From assembly GCA_019426215.1 (NCBI GenBank), contig CM033402.1:6077246-6141245 (forward strand): a stretch of 64,000 nucleotides of DNA, given 5' to 3'. Shown one piece after another: positions 46,025 to 58,084 of this stretch. Under the pieces are notes generated by a model, which searched no databases, was not told the origin of the DNA, and saw only the letters and a list, made by a program, of their open reading frames with translations. Position 1 is the stretch's first letter, and each line of letters begins with the position of its first letter. This stretch comes from Buddleja alternifolia. Taxonomy: Eukaryota; Streptophyta; Magnoliopsida; Lamiales; Scrophulariaceae. The position numbers and the translations under genes were made by a program.

Positions 46025-49000
46025 TCAAATCTTGTTGAAGGCAACGATATCGCAACTTTGCACGTATTCATTAATGGGCTCGACTGTGAGACGCTCCTCG
46101 ATCAGATCATCAACTGACACGAGATCGTCGACTATGGTCAACATGATCTGCAGCTTCTTAATTCCATAACCAACAGCCACCAATTTCGCTGCATTGAAGA
46201 GGAAAAACACACAAAGCTTCAGATAATATCATATATTGATACTTGAGAAAAATTAAACACAGAAATTTGCAAATAAACAAAGAGAAGATTGTGGAAAATG
46301 ACGTGAAACCATACATGCTCCCCACAAGAGGCCTTCCAACTCAACACTACGAACAGCCTCTTCCAGTTTCTTCATGTCTGTCTCGTCATCCCAAGGCTTC
46401 ACATCCATAAGAACAGATGATTTCCCACCTGAAGATTAGTAAAAACTTAAAGAATCACAACCGATGTAGAGTTTAGAAGGAAATCAAGTTTATAATGGAA
46501 AAGTTGGTAAGATGGTAATACATGAGGAACGCAATATTAATCACCCTCAGGACATAAACGTATACTCTTGTAGTTATACATGGTGGCCTAAAATGTGCAT
46601 ATAAACAAAGAGTTGAGAAAGAAAGCACCAAAATCTGGACTCTTGAGTATTACAAAGAAAAGGAACTTTATACGCTAATATTATGATATTAAACTCACTC
46701 TCTTTCTTCTTTGTAGATTTCTTTGCAGCCTCCCTCTGTTCTGCAGCCTTCTTTTCCTCTTCTGTCTCATCACCGAAGAGATCAAGGTCATCGTCATCAT
46801 CGGCAGCAGCAGCGTCCTGAGCAAAATTTGAAGTGAGGGAGAAATCCAAATCAACATAAAAAAAATAAAAGAAGTAAAAAGAATAAGAACGTGAGTGCTT
46901 TCACAGATAATGTCTGGTCGCAACTTCAGAATATTCTCTTGACAGGAACACTGCGAATAAAAAACAGCCAGCATCGCCCAGAAAATTTAAGTAGCTAACC
47001 CACCAGTTGCACAATTCTTTTAACTGACATCTCAAAGAAATGTGGGGCATTCCATCCCAAACTATATCACTAGAGTCTGCCAACCCAAACTTACAAGCTA
47101 GTTATTTAGGATATTAGATGAATAAGGTGGAGTGCGTGCTAAATCATATTGAAACAGCTCAACCACCCAAACTTAAAAGGAAAATATACCAAGCAACACT
47201 TGCTCCCGGCTTAAGTGTTAAAACATGTGATCAATATTTCATTCAAGCCTCAAAGTGAGGCCAGAGTGCAAGTCTTAGAGTTTATACATATCTATAGATA
47301 AAAGCTTCAAAGAAAGAATTGGAACACATAGGACATATGACAGAGTGTACACAACTCTAAACCTGCATAAGTTTGTATTGTTTTTAAATTTCGGTTTAAA
47401 ATTGTTCCCAGTCAGTCAGAATTAACGTGACTGGATACACCATTGGCACTGGCGTAACCAGTCACAATTAACATCACTGGGTACGCCACTTGCACTAGCG
47501 TACCCGGTAAAAATTTCAAAAAAAAAAAAAAAAATCTTTCTCTCTCTTCTTCCTCTCACACTCACAGCTCACTGCACTCACTCTCCTCACCATCACCATA
47601 CCTCCTCATTTCTTCCTAATTCAACAAAAATTCAACAACACAAAGTCGAAAATTCTCCTTTCTTCCAAATTTCTCCCATTTTGAGGTAATTATCTATTTT
47701 AATTTAATTTGTAGTTTTATGCTTATTAATTTAGATATAATTTTTATGATTTATTTAGAATTTGTGATTGTTGTTTAATTTAGTAATTATCCCTAAAATT
47801 ATTTTCAAATATTAGGGTAGAAGTTAGGATTTTAGGGTTTATTGGTTAATTGTAGTGTAGAAGGTCGGATTTTAGGGTTTATGTTTCAATTTTAGGGTAG
47901 AATTTCAAATTTTATGGTAGAATTTTGAATTTTAGAGTATTATCTTTGAATTTTTGTAGTAGCATTTAAAATTTGTAGTAAAATTTTAGTTCGAATTTTA
48001 ATAAAATTTTTAGGTATTCCACACTTTCAAATTTTAATAAATTTTTAGTTTGAATTTATTCAGTATTCCACACTTTCAAATTTGTATGCATAATATTTAG
48101 TTATAATTTAGTATTTAGTGTTAATTCTTGAATACACATATAATGTTTAGGTATTAGTCCGATTTTTAGTGTTTAGAATAGTGACATATTTGCAAACATT
48201 ATATGTGTAAATATGTAAACATTTTTTGGTAAAACTAAAAATTATATGTGTATATTTGTAAACATTATATGTGTGTATTTGTAAACATTATATGTGTAAA
48301 TATTTGTAAACATTATATGTAAACATTTTTAGGTATTTCGACTTTAGTTATGTGTATAACATTTAGTTATAATTTAGTATTTAGTGTTAATTCTTGAATA
48401 CACATTTATTGAATACACATATATATGTAGACATTATATGTTTAGGTATGTAATTTGAACTAAAAATCGGACTAATACCTAAACATTATATTTAGATATT
48501 TAGTTTTAATTATTGAACTTTGATATAATTTTAGACAAATTTGTAGGTATTGCTTTGAATTTTTGGTATAACATTTAGCTATGATTTTGAAATTTGGAAG
48601 AAAGGAGAATTTCCGACTTTGTGTTGTTGAATTTTTGTTGAATTAGGAAGAAATGAAGAGGGGTGATGGTGAGGGAGATGAGAGTGAGTACAGTGAGCGT
48701 GAGAGGAAGAAGAGAGAAGAGAGAAAGAGAAAGGAAAAAATTGTTACTAGGTACGCCAGTGCAAATGGCGTACCCAATAATGTTAATTGTGAATGGATCC
48801 ATTCACAATTAACATTATTGGGTACGCCATTTGCACTGGTGATCCATTCACAATTAACATTATTGGGTACGCCATTTGCACTGGCGTACCCAGTAACAAT
48901 TTAAAAAAAAAAATTAAACCGAAATTAAAAAAAACAAAAATTTGATAGGCTACTGGTAATGGCATAACTCACGTGGTTATGCCATTACCATTGGCGTAAT

Positions 49001-50469
49001 GTGCTATTTCTGAATTTTTATTTTTTTGTGTATTATTTATATAAATATTATTAAAAACTATATTATTTATTTAAGAAACCAAGGAAAAGGATGAAGAAAT
49101 ACCCATAATGCAATTACATCTACTAAGAGTCCTAAAATTTCTTGTATTACTTTCAGTTTTTAAATTTAGTGATTAGACGTAGATAGGCATATGCATAAAA
49201 CAAGATGCTAGAACCTAGAACGAATAGGTCAGGCATGGTGGGGTAAAGCCTCAACATTATGAGCCAGGCATCAAAGAAGATACATCATCCCTGTTGCCTC
49301 AAATATAACATTGGTAGATGCAGATCATGTCATCAAACAGCCTTTTAAACATTGATTCTTTTTAAATCAGAGGAAACACAATAAAAGATCAGCTCAATAT
49401 AAAAGTTAAGCATTAAAGACATTGGACAAGCTCCCAACAATGATAACATAATACGGTGTCTTTTACTTGGTGAAATTTTAAACTAAAAAACGCATATAAG
49501 AACAAATTAAGAATCAACTTATAGTCAACCTATTCCCAAATTCTCAAAGAAAGGTTTCAAGAGCCAAAAGGAAATGGGAAAGATAGTAGGCGTGGTGCAA
49601 TAAGTTGTAAACGTGCTATAGTAACCCAAACGTAGGCTTCCAAGATCAGGAAGTTTCAGTTTCTATGTTAAAAAAAATGAACCTTTTCATACCTACACTT
49701 TTGAGTCAAATAATTAAATGGCATTCAAAATGATCAGAGCCGGGGAAAGATTCCACCTTTTCATTGAGTTCTACAGCTTATTCTCAGTACAAACAATATC
49801 ATACAGTTTTCTATATACGCAATAAAGTTAGAGCAGCTACCTTAGCTGGAGCAGCTTCTGCAGGGGCAACTTGTCCACCAATTCTTACTCCAACAGCCTT
49901 CCCAGGGAAGCTATACCCAAATCCACAATCAAAATTAAAAGTAGGCTCTAAAGTAAAACTAAACATTACTCCAATTTACATGCATTACAAACAAATAGAT
50001 ACAGGAAGACAATTAAACACATTCAACAGGCATCACGAATCCATATATTTTCAAATCAAGTATCAGAAATCAGCCAAATAAAACCACAAATTAACAACAA
50101 AATCCAAATAATTCTTTAAAGAAACAACAAATATACCTCGACGCAAGCTTCGCGGAAACACATTCGTACCACTTGCTGGCACTAGGGTAAAGATCGCCAC
50201 TCGGCTTCTCCAAAACGGCGGCGTATACCTTAACATCGTCTTTCGTCACATCGCCACTGAAATTAACGAATAAACGAAGCACAATTAACAAAAACTAAAA
50301 CTCGAATCAAACAATTGCTGCAACAATTATGCATAAAATCACGAACAATCAAAAACGAAAAAATTTAGGTTAAAAGTATTCACCCGGAGATGTAGGATTT
50401 TCCGGATAGGAAGGCATCGAGTGCCTTGAGGCCCGATTCAGTGTGCAGATCTGAGAATGTGACGGCCAT
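46025..50469 (-). CDS. elongation factor 1-beta' (eEF1B guanine-nucleotide exchange subunit), six exons
   Basis: The protein recharges eEF1A with GTP during cytosolic translation. Exons on the minus strand: 50384-50469, 50137-50256, 49841-49910, 46699-46816, 46315-46428 and 46025-46188. All introns have GT-AG borders and the joined length is 672 nt, giving 223 aa plus stop. The N-terminal GST-C-like part starts [19 protein letters not shown] central acidic linker ([18 protein letters not shown]) follows. The C-terminal exchange domain runs from [16 protein letters not shown] through [19 protein letters not shown] to CDIVAFNKI. Length and architecture fit the plant beta' (eEF1B-alpha) form rather than the delta form. 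The start has A at -3 and G at +4. Intron 3 is about 3.0 kb and carries a fold-back element, while the other introns are short. The gene looks intact and functional. Confidence 0.95.
47385..49040. mobile_element. fold-back element within intron 3 of the EF-1-beta' gene
   Basis: Arms at about 47385-47700 and 48565-48935 are reverse complements. Shared words are AAATTTCGGTTTAA, GTACGCCA-TTGCAC-TGGCGTAC modules, a CT-rich block and TTCAACAACACAAAGTCG. The right side repeats the hairpin module three times and adds GGCATAAC-TCACGTG-GTTATGCC at about 48961. Its right edge TTTTTTTGTGTATTATTT resembles the subterminal end of the 35541-38420 palindrome, suggesting one family. No target duplication was found, so the ends are approximate. 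Inside lies a minisatellite of TTTGTAAACATTATATGTG units at about 48180-48320. Confidence 0.7.
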
Positions 50470-50582
50470 TGTCGAGTTTTAGAGAGAGAAAGAGTGGGAA
50501 TAGATAGATATAGAGAGAAACTGTGAGGACGGATTTGCACAGAGAGAGAGAGAGAGGGGAGTGAGAGTGAAGAGTGGACAGC

Positions 50583-50612
50583 TTTTATATGGAGCTGATG
50601 AACAAAACCCTA
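50583..50612 (-). promoter_or_regulatory. TATA box and telo-box of the EF-1-beta' gene
   Basis: TATAAAA reads on the minus strand at 50583-50589, about 115 bases before the ATG. A telo-box AAACCCTA lies at 50605-50612 just upstream, the element found in plant promoters of translation-machinery genes. The inferred leader is rich in CT repeats (GA tracts at 50543-50557 on plus). Confidence 0.7.
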
Positions 50613-51060
50613 GGGTATATTCTTTTTTTAAGGTCCTTGATTTTTATTTAGATTTATTCAATACAAAATATCAAAATTATTATCTCCATAGTAGTGTTAT
50701 TATTGTTATTAAGATAATAAATTATTATACATACAAAAAATTAAAACTATCATCTCTGTATTATAGACTATAGAAGTGTCATTCTTTTTGAGTTCCTTGA
50801 ATTTATTTAAATTTATTAGGACAAAATATTAAATTATCATATCTATAGTAGTGCTATTATTATTATTGTTACATAGTGCTTGGATTTCTATTTATGAATT
50901 ATGATCTATCCAAAGTTGGATTTATTGAATCCTAATTGTTTTTTCTTCTTTTAATTAATAGGTTCAATTGTCTAATTAGACTTCAATAACAAAATCATTT
51001 GATATTTAACTCGAGATTGGTCGTTAAAAGCTCGACATGTTAAATAAATGGACCCCATTT
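50613..51060. other. AT-rich DNA upstream of the EF-1-beta' promoter
   Basis: Contains a loose repeat of AATTATCATCTCTATAGTAGTG-like words (about 50670 and 50830) and nothing else recognised. Confidence 0.45.
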
Positions 51061-51540
51061 GTCACGCCTTGGGCCCATGTGGTAGGGGCCCACAAAAGAG
51101 ACTCAACATAATGAGTTCTGCTAGCAATTATTTTGCATCCGTCCTCACTTAGAGTAAATGTTTAAACATAAGTTGTTAGAGTAGTCCACAATAACAACTT
51201 ATATATTTGTTCACATTTCCTTCCACAAACAATGTGGGTTATACAATCACATTGGACATGCGGTGTCCTCATCTGATTCCTTCCGCAGTCCCGAGACCAT
51301 CCCTCGTACACATATGTGCAGGTCTCCTGTGCCGATAGCACCTCTGAGGTTGGTTGTGATACCCTTTTTCATGCCTCAGACCCATGGAGTAGGGGTCCGT
51401 AAGCGAGACTCGGTGTAATGAGCTCCACTAGCAACTATTTCCCATTAATTCTCACTTCACAAAAATTATTAACCTAAATTATTAGAAGAATCCATCATAC
51501 TAACTAATAAATTATTTCACGTTCCCATACGAATTATTTC
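51061..51540 (+). repeat. two diverged LTR-like units in tandem
   Basis: 51061-51240 and 51353-51540 align imperfectly: both have TTGT-A-GCC, GGGCCC/GACCCATG-GGTAGGGG, GAGACTC, ATAATGAG/GTAATGAG, CTAGCAA and a TCCTCACTT/TTCTCACTT block. The TG start and spacing suggest LTR-like repeats of a TRIM-type element, but no primer-binding site was found. Confidence 0.45.
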
Positions 51541-51608
51541 ACCATTCATCCTTCAATATAAAAGAATAATTAGTTCCAAGTGTTATAACTTTTTTCGTTT
51601 TCTCAAGC

Positions 51609-52140
51609 ATGCCTCTTATGCAAGCTTTTAATATCATATCTCAAGAAGAGACACATAGATTGAATTGTAGCAGTTCCCTCGGGGACAAGCTTGCCTCTGC
51701 CTTTATGCGCAAAGGATCTGGCAAGTCCTCGGTTCGGAACCGTAATTTTGTTTGCAAACATTGTAATGGGATTGATCATACTATTGAGAGATGCTATCAA
51801 ATAACTGGTTTTCCGAAAAACAAAAATAAAAAAAATTCCAATGCTAAATGGAATTCGGGTTCTCAAAAGGCTTCTAACAATGTTCGTGTGCAAAATAGTG
51901 TTTCTAATCAGATGTCCACTGATCAAAATTTCACACCCGAACAATTTACTCAGCTCCTTAAGCTTTTAAAGGAAACTAAAGAATCTGAAGACACCAAGGC
52001 TAATATGGCAGGTTTGTTGTCAGATTCTTGCTTACTCAGTGTTAATACAAATGGTTGGGTGATTGATTTGTGTGCCACTGATCACATGATTTTTAGTATG
52101 AAAAACTTATATGATATTATATGTGTTAAGGATAAAAAAA
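51609..52140 (+). pseudogene. Copia Gag zinc knuckle and protease remnant
   Basis: The frame includes a CCHC knuckle (CKHCNGIDHTIERC) and a protease-like segment (WVIDLCATDHM). The usual protease active site D-S-G is D-L-C here, so the protease is dead. The frame ends in a run of A at 52134-52141 and continues one base out of register. Confidence 0.85.
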
Positions 52141-52141
52141 A

Positions 52142-53455
52142 ATGACCATTAAGTTACCTAATGACACTGTTGTTAAAGTAAAGTTTGTAGGTAAACTTAA
52201 TCTGCTCCCGAACATTATTCTTACAAATTCTTTAGTTGTTCCCGAGTTCAAGTTTAATCTTCTCTCTGTTTCAAAGTTAACTCGTGACAACAACTGTTTT
52301 GTCAATTTTTCTAAAGACATATGCACTTTTCAGGAATCTCTGAGTGGAAAAAACTTGGGGATTGGTGAGCAAAGAGGCGGACTTTATTTCTTCCGCCTCA
52401 ATTTAGGCTTTGAGATAAATTCTGTTGTTAGTAATTCTAACTCAAAATCTGTTCATCTTTGGCACTAACGTTTTGGTCACCCTTTTGATGTTATTCTAAA
52501 AATTTTGAAATCTCATCTTAACATTGATGGTTCTGTGGACTTTTCTCCATGTGATGTGTGTCATAAATCTAAACAAACTAGAGAGCCGTTCCCCCCTTAG
52601 TGATCATAAAACCACATCTGTGTTTGAAATTGTGCATTTAGATATTTGGGGTCCGTACAAGGTGGAAAGTCACAATGGTTATCGTTATTTTCTTACAATT
52701 GTTGACGAGTTTTCCCGTGATGTGTGGATTTTTTTGTTGAGTAATAAATCTGAAACATCAAAATGGTGAAAAATCAGTTTTCCAAAACTGTTAAAAAATT
52801 TTGGAGTGATAATGTGACCTAATTTAAGACTAATATTTTAGCATTGTTTTTCAAAACCGAAGGCATTATTCACCATACATCTTGCGTTGAAACACCACAA
52901 CAAAATGGTGTCGTTGAAAACATAGGCACTTGCTAAATGTTGCTCGATCCTTATTGTTTGAGAGTTCCTGCCCTATTAAATATTGGTCAGAATGTATCTT
53001 GACTACTGCATACTTAATTAACAGAACTCCTAGTTCTGTGTTAAATGGCATGACTCCTTTTGAAATGATTTTTCATTTTAAACCTAATTTTCAGCACTTC
53101 CGTAGTTTTGGTTGCCTTTGCTTTGCCACTGTTGTTGGTACTAGAGATAAGTTTGAACAATATGCAAAGAAGTGTGTTTTTATGGGTTATTGTGGAAAAA
53201 AAAGAGCTTATAAACTTTTTGACTTGGAAAATAATGCGTTTATTAAATCTAGGGATGTCAAAATTTATGAAACTGCTTTCCCTTTTAGGTTGGACAGAGG
53301 GTGTGATGACTCGATCTCCCAAGAGGTAAACAGTTCCAATTTTTTTGATTTTTCCTTGTATGATGATAAAATTGTAAAACTGGTCAATGATGACGATGTG
53401 GGCCTAAATTGGGAAAAAAATGATGTTGGCAATCGGTTGTCAACTAAGAACACCT
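52142..53455 (+). pseudogene. Copia GAG-pre-integrase and integrase remnant
   Basis: In order: a pre-integrase zinc-binding segment with a stop inside (HLWH, then TAA at 52466-52468), the integrase core start HLDIWGP and VDEFSRDVW, and a stop at 52767-52769. The third catalytic region QQNGVVEN follows near 52900, then WSECILTTAYLINRTPS and the C-terminal GYCGKKRAYKLFDLE motif. At least three interruptions make it non-functional. Confidence 0.85.
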
Positions 53456-53757
53456 AACATCTCTGAGACCACGTTTGTTCCCTCCCCTTCCTCCCCATCC
53501 ACTGATTCTGATTCTGGAATTGTTGTTGCGCCACCTAATTTGTTTACTTGCAAATCAGGTAGAGTTTCTAAAACCCCCTCTTATTTGGATGATTTTGAAA
53601 CCTCCTTATGCTCTATTAAGCTATATATCCCTTGTCTGATTTTCTATCCTATAAGAGTCTTAGCAATAGTCACAAGTGTTTTATTACATCTATAGATAGA
53701 ATTCGAGAACCTACCTCCTTTAGTGCAGCTATTAATGATAAAAATTGAAAAATTGCA

Positions 53758-53951
53758 CGAACAAGGTCCAGCATAATTGGTAGATAGTTGGATTCCTTAA
53801 GCATGTTGTCCAGGATTCGATCTCTGGCCGTGTGTATGGAAAAGGCTTTGTTGGGAGAGGCAAAACCCACTTCGGTGATCTCTACGCCTCGAAGGGATTA
53901 GTCTCTGGCGTCCGGCTGGGGGAAACCCTTTGTATAAAGCAAAAAAAAAAA
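53758..53951 (+). mobile_element. SINE inserted in the Copia pol
   Basis: tRNA-like head with A-box-like ATTGGTAGATAGTTGG and B-box AGGATTCGATCTC, ending in 15 A. The 17 bp target duplications (53741-53757 and 53952-53968, both AAAATTG-AAAATTGCA) differ at one base. The copia frame reads through the duplication on either side. It is a different SINE from the one at 20480. Confidence 0.85.
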
Positions 53952-54902
53952 AAAATTGGAAAATTGCAATGGATCAAGAAATGGAGGCTCTTCTTGATAA
54001 TAACACTTGGACTTTATCTACTCTTCCTAGTGATCGAAAACCTATAGGGTGTAAATGGGTATACAAAATTAAATATAAGTCTAATGGGGATATGAAACAT
54101 TACAAAGCAAGGTTAGTGACCAAAGGGTACAACCAACGGGAGGGTATAGACTATCACAACACATTTTCCCCGGTAGTTAAAATGGTTACTGTTCGTAGTC
54201 TTATTGCCTTGGTTGTAATTAAAGAATGGCCTTTGTTTCAAATGGATGTAAACAATACCTTTTTGCATGGTGACTTAGTTGAAGAAGTTTATATGTCTTT
54301 ACCCGAAAGTTACTTCTTTAAAACTGATAAACGGGTTTGTAGATTAAATAAGTCTTTTTATGGGTTAAAACAAGCCACGAGACAATGGAATGAGAAATTT
54401 TACCATTTCGTTAACCCAAAATGGGTTTGTTCAAAGTAAAAATGATTACTCGTTATTTGTTAAACAAAAAGACATTGCATTTATTGCTCTTTTGATATAT
54501 GTCGATGATATTGTTATAACGGGAAGTTCTGTAAATGAAATTGAGAAGTTCAAGTCTAATTTGAATTCTCAATTTCACATTGAAGACTTGGGTTCCTTAA
54601 AGTTTTTTCTTGGCATTGTGGATGCTCGTTCCTCATATGGGCTATGTTTAAATCAAAGGAAATACATGCTTGACTTATTGGAGGAATTTGGTCTTTTAGG
54701 GTCTAAACCTTCCAAAACTCCTATGGAACAGAATCTAAAACTTAGTATAGAGGTTGATGAATCTGAAATTGTGTTTGATAATAAAACTGGCTATCAACAA
54801 CTCATAGGCAAACTCATGTACTTGACTATGACTAGACCTGATATATCTTTTACTGTTAGTGTATTAAGTCAGTTCATGCACTCCCAAATCAGTCCCACTT
54901 AA
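53952..54902 (+). pseudogene. Copia reverse transcriptase remnant
   Basis: It starts at the AMDQEMEALLDNNTW motif, then GCKWVYKIKY, ARLVTKGYNQREGIDY, FQMDVNNTFLHG and, after a frameshift near 54400, YVDDIVITG with its catalytic DD intact. It ends at a stop (54900-54902) in the TRPDISF...SQFMH region. One frameshift separates fingers/palm from the YVDD part. Confidence 0.9.
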
Positions 54903-55504
54903 ATTTTACTTTGAGGGTTTTGAAATATTTGAAAAGGTCTCCTGGTAAAGGGTTGTTTTTTCCAAAATTTTCTGATTTTAACTTGACTGCCTATTGTGAC
55001 TCGGATTGGGCCTCTTGTCCAATTTCGAAAAAATCCGTTACTGATTTTTGCATATTTCTTGGAAAGTCTCTATTGCCCTGGAAAAGTAAAAAAAAAAAAA
55101 CCATCTCAAAGTCCTCGGTTGAGGCTGAATATCGGTCCATGTCTCTTACTTGTTGTGAAATAGTTTGGGTTTTGGGATTATTGGCTGATTAAAATATTCT
55201 AAATCTTACTCCTGTTAATTTGTTCTGTGACAATAGGGTAGCGATACATATTTCATCTAACCCCGTTTTCCATGAGAGGACAAAACATATAGAGATCGAC
55301 TGTCATGTCATTAGAGATCATGTAAAGATTGGGACAATTACAACCAAGTTTGTCAAGTCGGAGTCACAAGTGGCAGATGTATTTACAAAAGCTTTGGGAC
55401 ATGCTCAACATGATTTACTTGTTCAAAGGTTGGGATTAGTTGATATTTATGACCCACAGCTTGATGGGGCTGTTACAAGATTAATAATTCAAGCGGTGGC
55501 CTAA
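54903..55504 (+). pseudogene. Copia RNase H remnant
   Basis: Copia-type RNase H: LTAYCDSDWASCP, then SKSSVEAEYRSM, a stop at 55190-55192, then [20 protein letters not shown] and [14 protein letters not shown], ending with ADVFTKALG. The D-E-D type catalytic residues are visible, but the TGG of the usual LLADW has become a stop. Confidence 0.9.
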
Positions 55505-55523
55505 TTTAGCAGCCTGGCCCAAT

Positions 55524-56117
55524 TGTTAAGTCCAGCAGATCTATTAATTCAGTTATATCTCAGTGGCCCAGTTGAAGGTGTTTTTGTAAAATGGGCTCCT
55601 ATGATTTCTTTAATATATCTTAGGGTTTTGTCTATATAAATATGTGGTAGAAAGCCTTAGCAGATTTACGATTCATTACTCAGCTTTTATTCTCTTAGAA
55701 CTAATTTTTTCTCTCTAGTTTGTAAAGGCAGCTTCACTCATCTGTTCTTCTTCAAGTTTAGAGTCTTTGGCTTAGAGGGTGTTTGGCTAAGCTTATTTTA
55801 AAGAATCTATAAGTTTTTAATGCTTATAAGATGTTTTTGGAGCTTATAAGCTCTCCAACTTATAAGATCTTAAAAAATAAGCAGGGGTCTCCTTACTTAT
55901 TTTTTAACAGCTTATAAGCTCTTAACATCTTATTTTAAGAGTTTATAAGTTATTTCACCAAAAAATTTACTAAACACTTTGTAAGAGCTTATAAACTCTT
56001 AAACATCTTATAAGATATTTTAAATAGCTTATAAGTTTAGCCAAACACTCTCTTAATTCTTTTCCGTGTATCTTCAAGCTTTTATTCAGAAATAAGATTT
56101 CTTCTTCGTTTTTAACA
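55524..56117 (+). repeat. 3' LTR of the Copia element
   Basis: It begins TGTTAAGTCCAGCAG just after the end of pol and contains a TATA word (TATATAAATATG at about 55633). It probably ends near TTTTTAACA at 56117. The end is a guess because the 5' LTR is missing. 278 bp of it is a nested MITE. Confidence 0.6.
55775..56052. mobile_element. Tourist-like (PIF/Harbinger) MITE, 278 bp
   Basis: Inverted ends GAGGGTGTTTGGCTAA and GAGAGTGTTTGGCTAA (reading inward) are flanked by TTA on both sides (55772-55774 and 56053-56055), the target duplication of PIF/Harbinger MITEs. The interior is rich in CTTATAAG words. It is nested in the Copia LTR. Confidence 0.85.
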
Positions 56118-56374
56118 GGATTTATTAATTTCCCCATTATTTGTTTACTTAACCAAGTTTAGATTGCTATCTATATTAAGAAAAGGTAAATATAATGTTT
56201 GGAGCTTTGGACCTATATTTATATATATTAAAAAATTGAGTTTAGATGTAATTAGAGTCACCAATGTATTTATTTTTTGTTATTAATTAATGAACTTATT
56301 TGTTTATTAGCACACCAAGTGATGAAGATGAAAGATTAGGTAAGTTTGATCTGCATTCCTTGAAAATGGTTATA

Positions 56375-56681
56375 GGAAAAATTTTACTTTTGGTCCCATT
56401 GAGTTTGCCCCAAAACACTTTTAGTACTATATAAATTTTTTTGACACTTTTGGTTCCATTGGAGTAAAAAACTGACACTTTAGTCCCGTCCATCAATTTT
56501 TAGACGGAAAAGAGCGCGTGAATATCTCATAGACACACAAAAATAGTTTAACGGGGCGTGAAAATTACGCGCTCTTTTCTATCCATTTTTTAATATTTGG
56601 GACTAAAAGTGTCAGTTTTTTTATTGCAATGGGACAAAAAGTGTCAAAAAGATTTCTATGGGACTAAAAGTGAATTTTTCC
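56375..56681. mobile_element. MULE-type MITE, 307 bp
   Basis: Inverted ends GGAAAAATTTTACTTTTGGT and GGAAAAATTCACTTTTAGT. The target duplication is 10 bp with one mismatch (AATGGTTATA at 56365-56374, AGTGGTTATA at 56682-56691). An inner stem pairs AAGAGCGCGT with ACGCGCTCTT. Confidence 0.85.
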
Positions 56682-56691
56682 AGTGGTTATA

Positions 56692-57088
56692 ATTATAGAA
56701 CTATTCCACTTTTTAAGTAATTACACTTAACTCCCCTTTCAGTACTAAGCATTAAAAAAGAATTAACGACACTTTAGAAATGAAATTAGTGATATCAACT
56801 TCCACTTCCATTTTCATGTGGGAGGTCCTGAGTTTAATTCCAAGTTGTCATAAGTTGTAACTTTTTTCTTCTCATTTGGAGTCTTATAAGGTCTGTGAAA
56901 CCCATAATTATAAAACTATAGGCCCGGGTTTGTCAAATCAAGGGTATTCCCTTCGTCTAGAATTTAAAAAAATTAGTTGAAAGTATGTATAAATGAAATT
57001 TTACCCCTGCTCTTATTTTGTTACATATATATATTTAAGAGTGAGTATTTTTGTTAGCTCAAAACAGTAGAAGGTATGTATTTCAGTA
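56692..57088. other. AT-rich intergenic DNA, nothing recognised
   Basis: No open frame, terminal repeat or RNA gene is visible. A faint tRNA-like TCCTGAGTTTAATTCC word near 56828 is too weak to call. Confidence 0.45.
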
Positions 57089-57682
57089 TAGGGGTGCTCA
57101 AGAATTGACCGGACCGCCTGAACCGACCGAAATCCGACATTTCGGTTTTTTTTTAGGGAAAATCGGTTTTTTGGTTCGGTTTGGATTTTCAGGTTCGGTT
57201 AACCGAACCGAACCGAACCGAAAAACCGATTTTTTTTAATTAATATATAATATAATGTATTATAGGCTTAATGTTTAGTAAAAGTGGGAAAATTCTCTTC
57301 ATTTTTCATGCAGAAGAGAAAAAAGCCCCCTCTTCTCCCTCAATCTTCACTTTCTGGAAAAATCGATAACCATCTTCTCTTCTAGTCACTCCACCGCCGA
57401 CCACCACGCTGAGAGATGTGACTCCAGTCACTCCGCAGCGGACGCCGACCACCACCATCCATGAAAGCGCCACCAAATTCAATTTTTTGGAGTATGTTAG
57501 TTTTCTTTTTCCCACTTCTTTGGTGAATGTAAAACACAAATTCAAGTTATGGATATATCTATTGAAATTTGAAATGAATTTTATCAGTTCCATACGGCCG
57601 ACTTTCAGCTATTTTTTGCAAAATGGAAACTTGATTTCCCTGGTTCCCTTTTTCATGAATTATGTGTGTATATATATACAGT

Positions 57683-57718
<36 letters not shown>

Positions 57719-57839
57719 TGGATGATATTTGATTTTATTTTTTTCATTTTGAGTTCGGTTTGACTGATTTTGAATCGAACCGAACCGAACTTTTTAGGTT
57801 CGAAATTTTGGAAAACCGAAATTTCGGTGAACACCCCTA
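57089..57839. mobile_element. non-autonomous hAT element, 751 bp
   Basis: It starts TAGGGGTGCTCAAG and ends GGTGAACACCCCTA. The 8 bp duplication has one mismatch (TTTCAGTA at 57081-57088, TATCAGTA at 57840-57847). Many AACCGAACCG words lie near both ends. No transposase. A (GA)n/(GACA)n tract lies at 57681-57718. Confidence 0.85.
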
Positions 57840-58084
57840 TATCAGTATATGTAATGCGATCTAGTTTACTTAGTGTTTTACTGTATTACTTAAAACTCGT
57901 ATTATATCTGTATACTAGACGTACATATGTATAATTAAAAAATACTTTTGTTTTCCGTATGCATTATGAACATAATAAATAGTACTCGTACTTTTGAGTT
58001 GAACCGTTTAGTACACTTACTTTACGTTTTCCTTATGATACTTGATGAATAACACTCAATATTTGGCAAAAAAATATATACTAT

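Larger units (their letters stand above)
51603..56117 (+). mobile_element. decayed Ty1/copia retrotransposon, 5' truncated
   Basis: Domain order is Gag zinc knuckle, protease, integrase, reverse transcriptase, RNase H, 3' LTR, which is the Copia order. The 5' LTR, primer-binding site and start of gag are absent. The polyprotein is broken by several stops and frameshifts. A SINE (53758-53951) sits before the RT domain and a Tourist-like MITE (55775-56052) in the 3' LTR. Confidence 0.9.
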
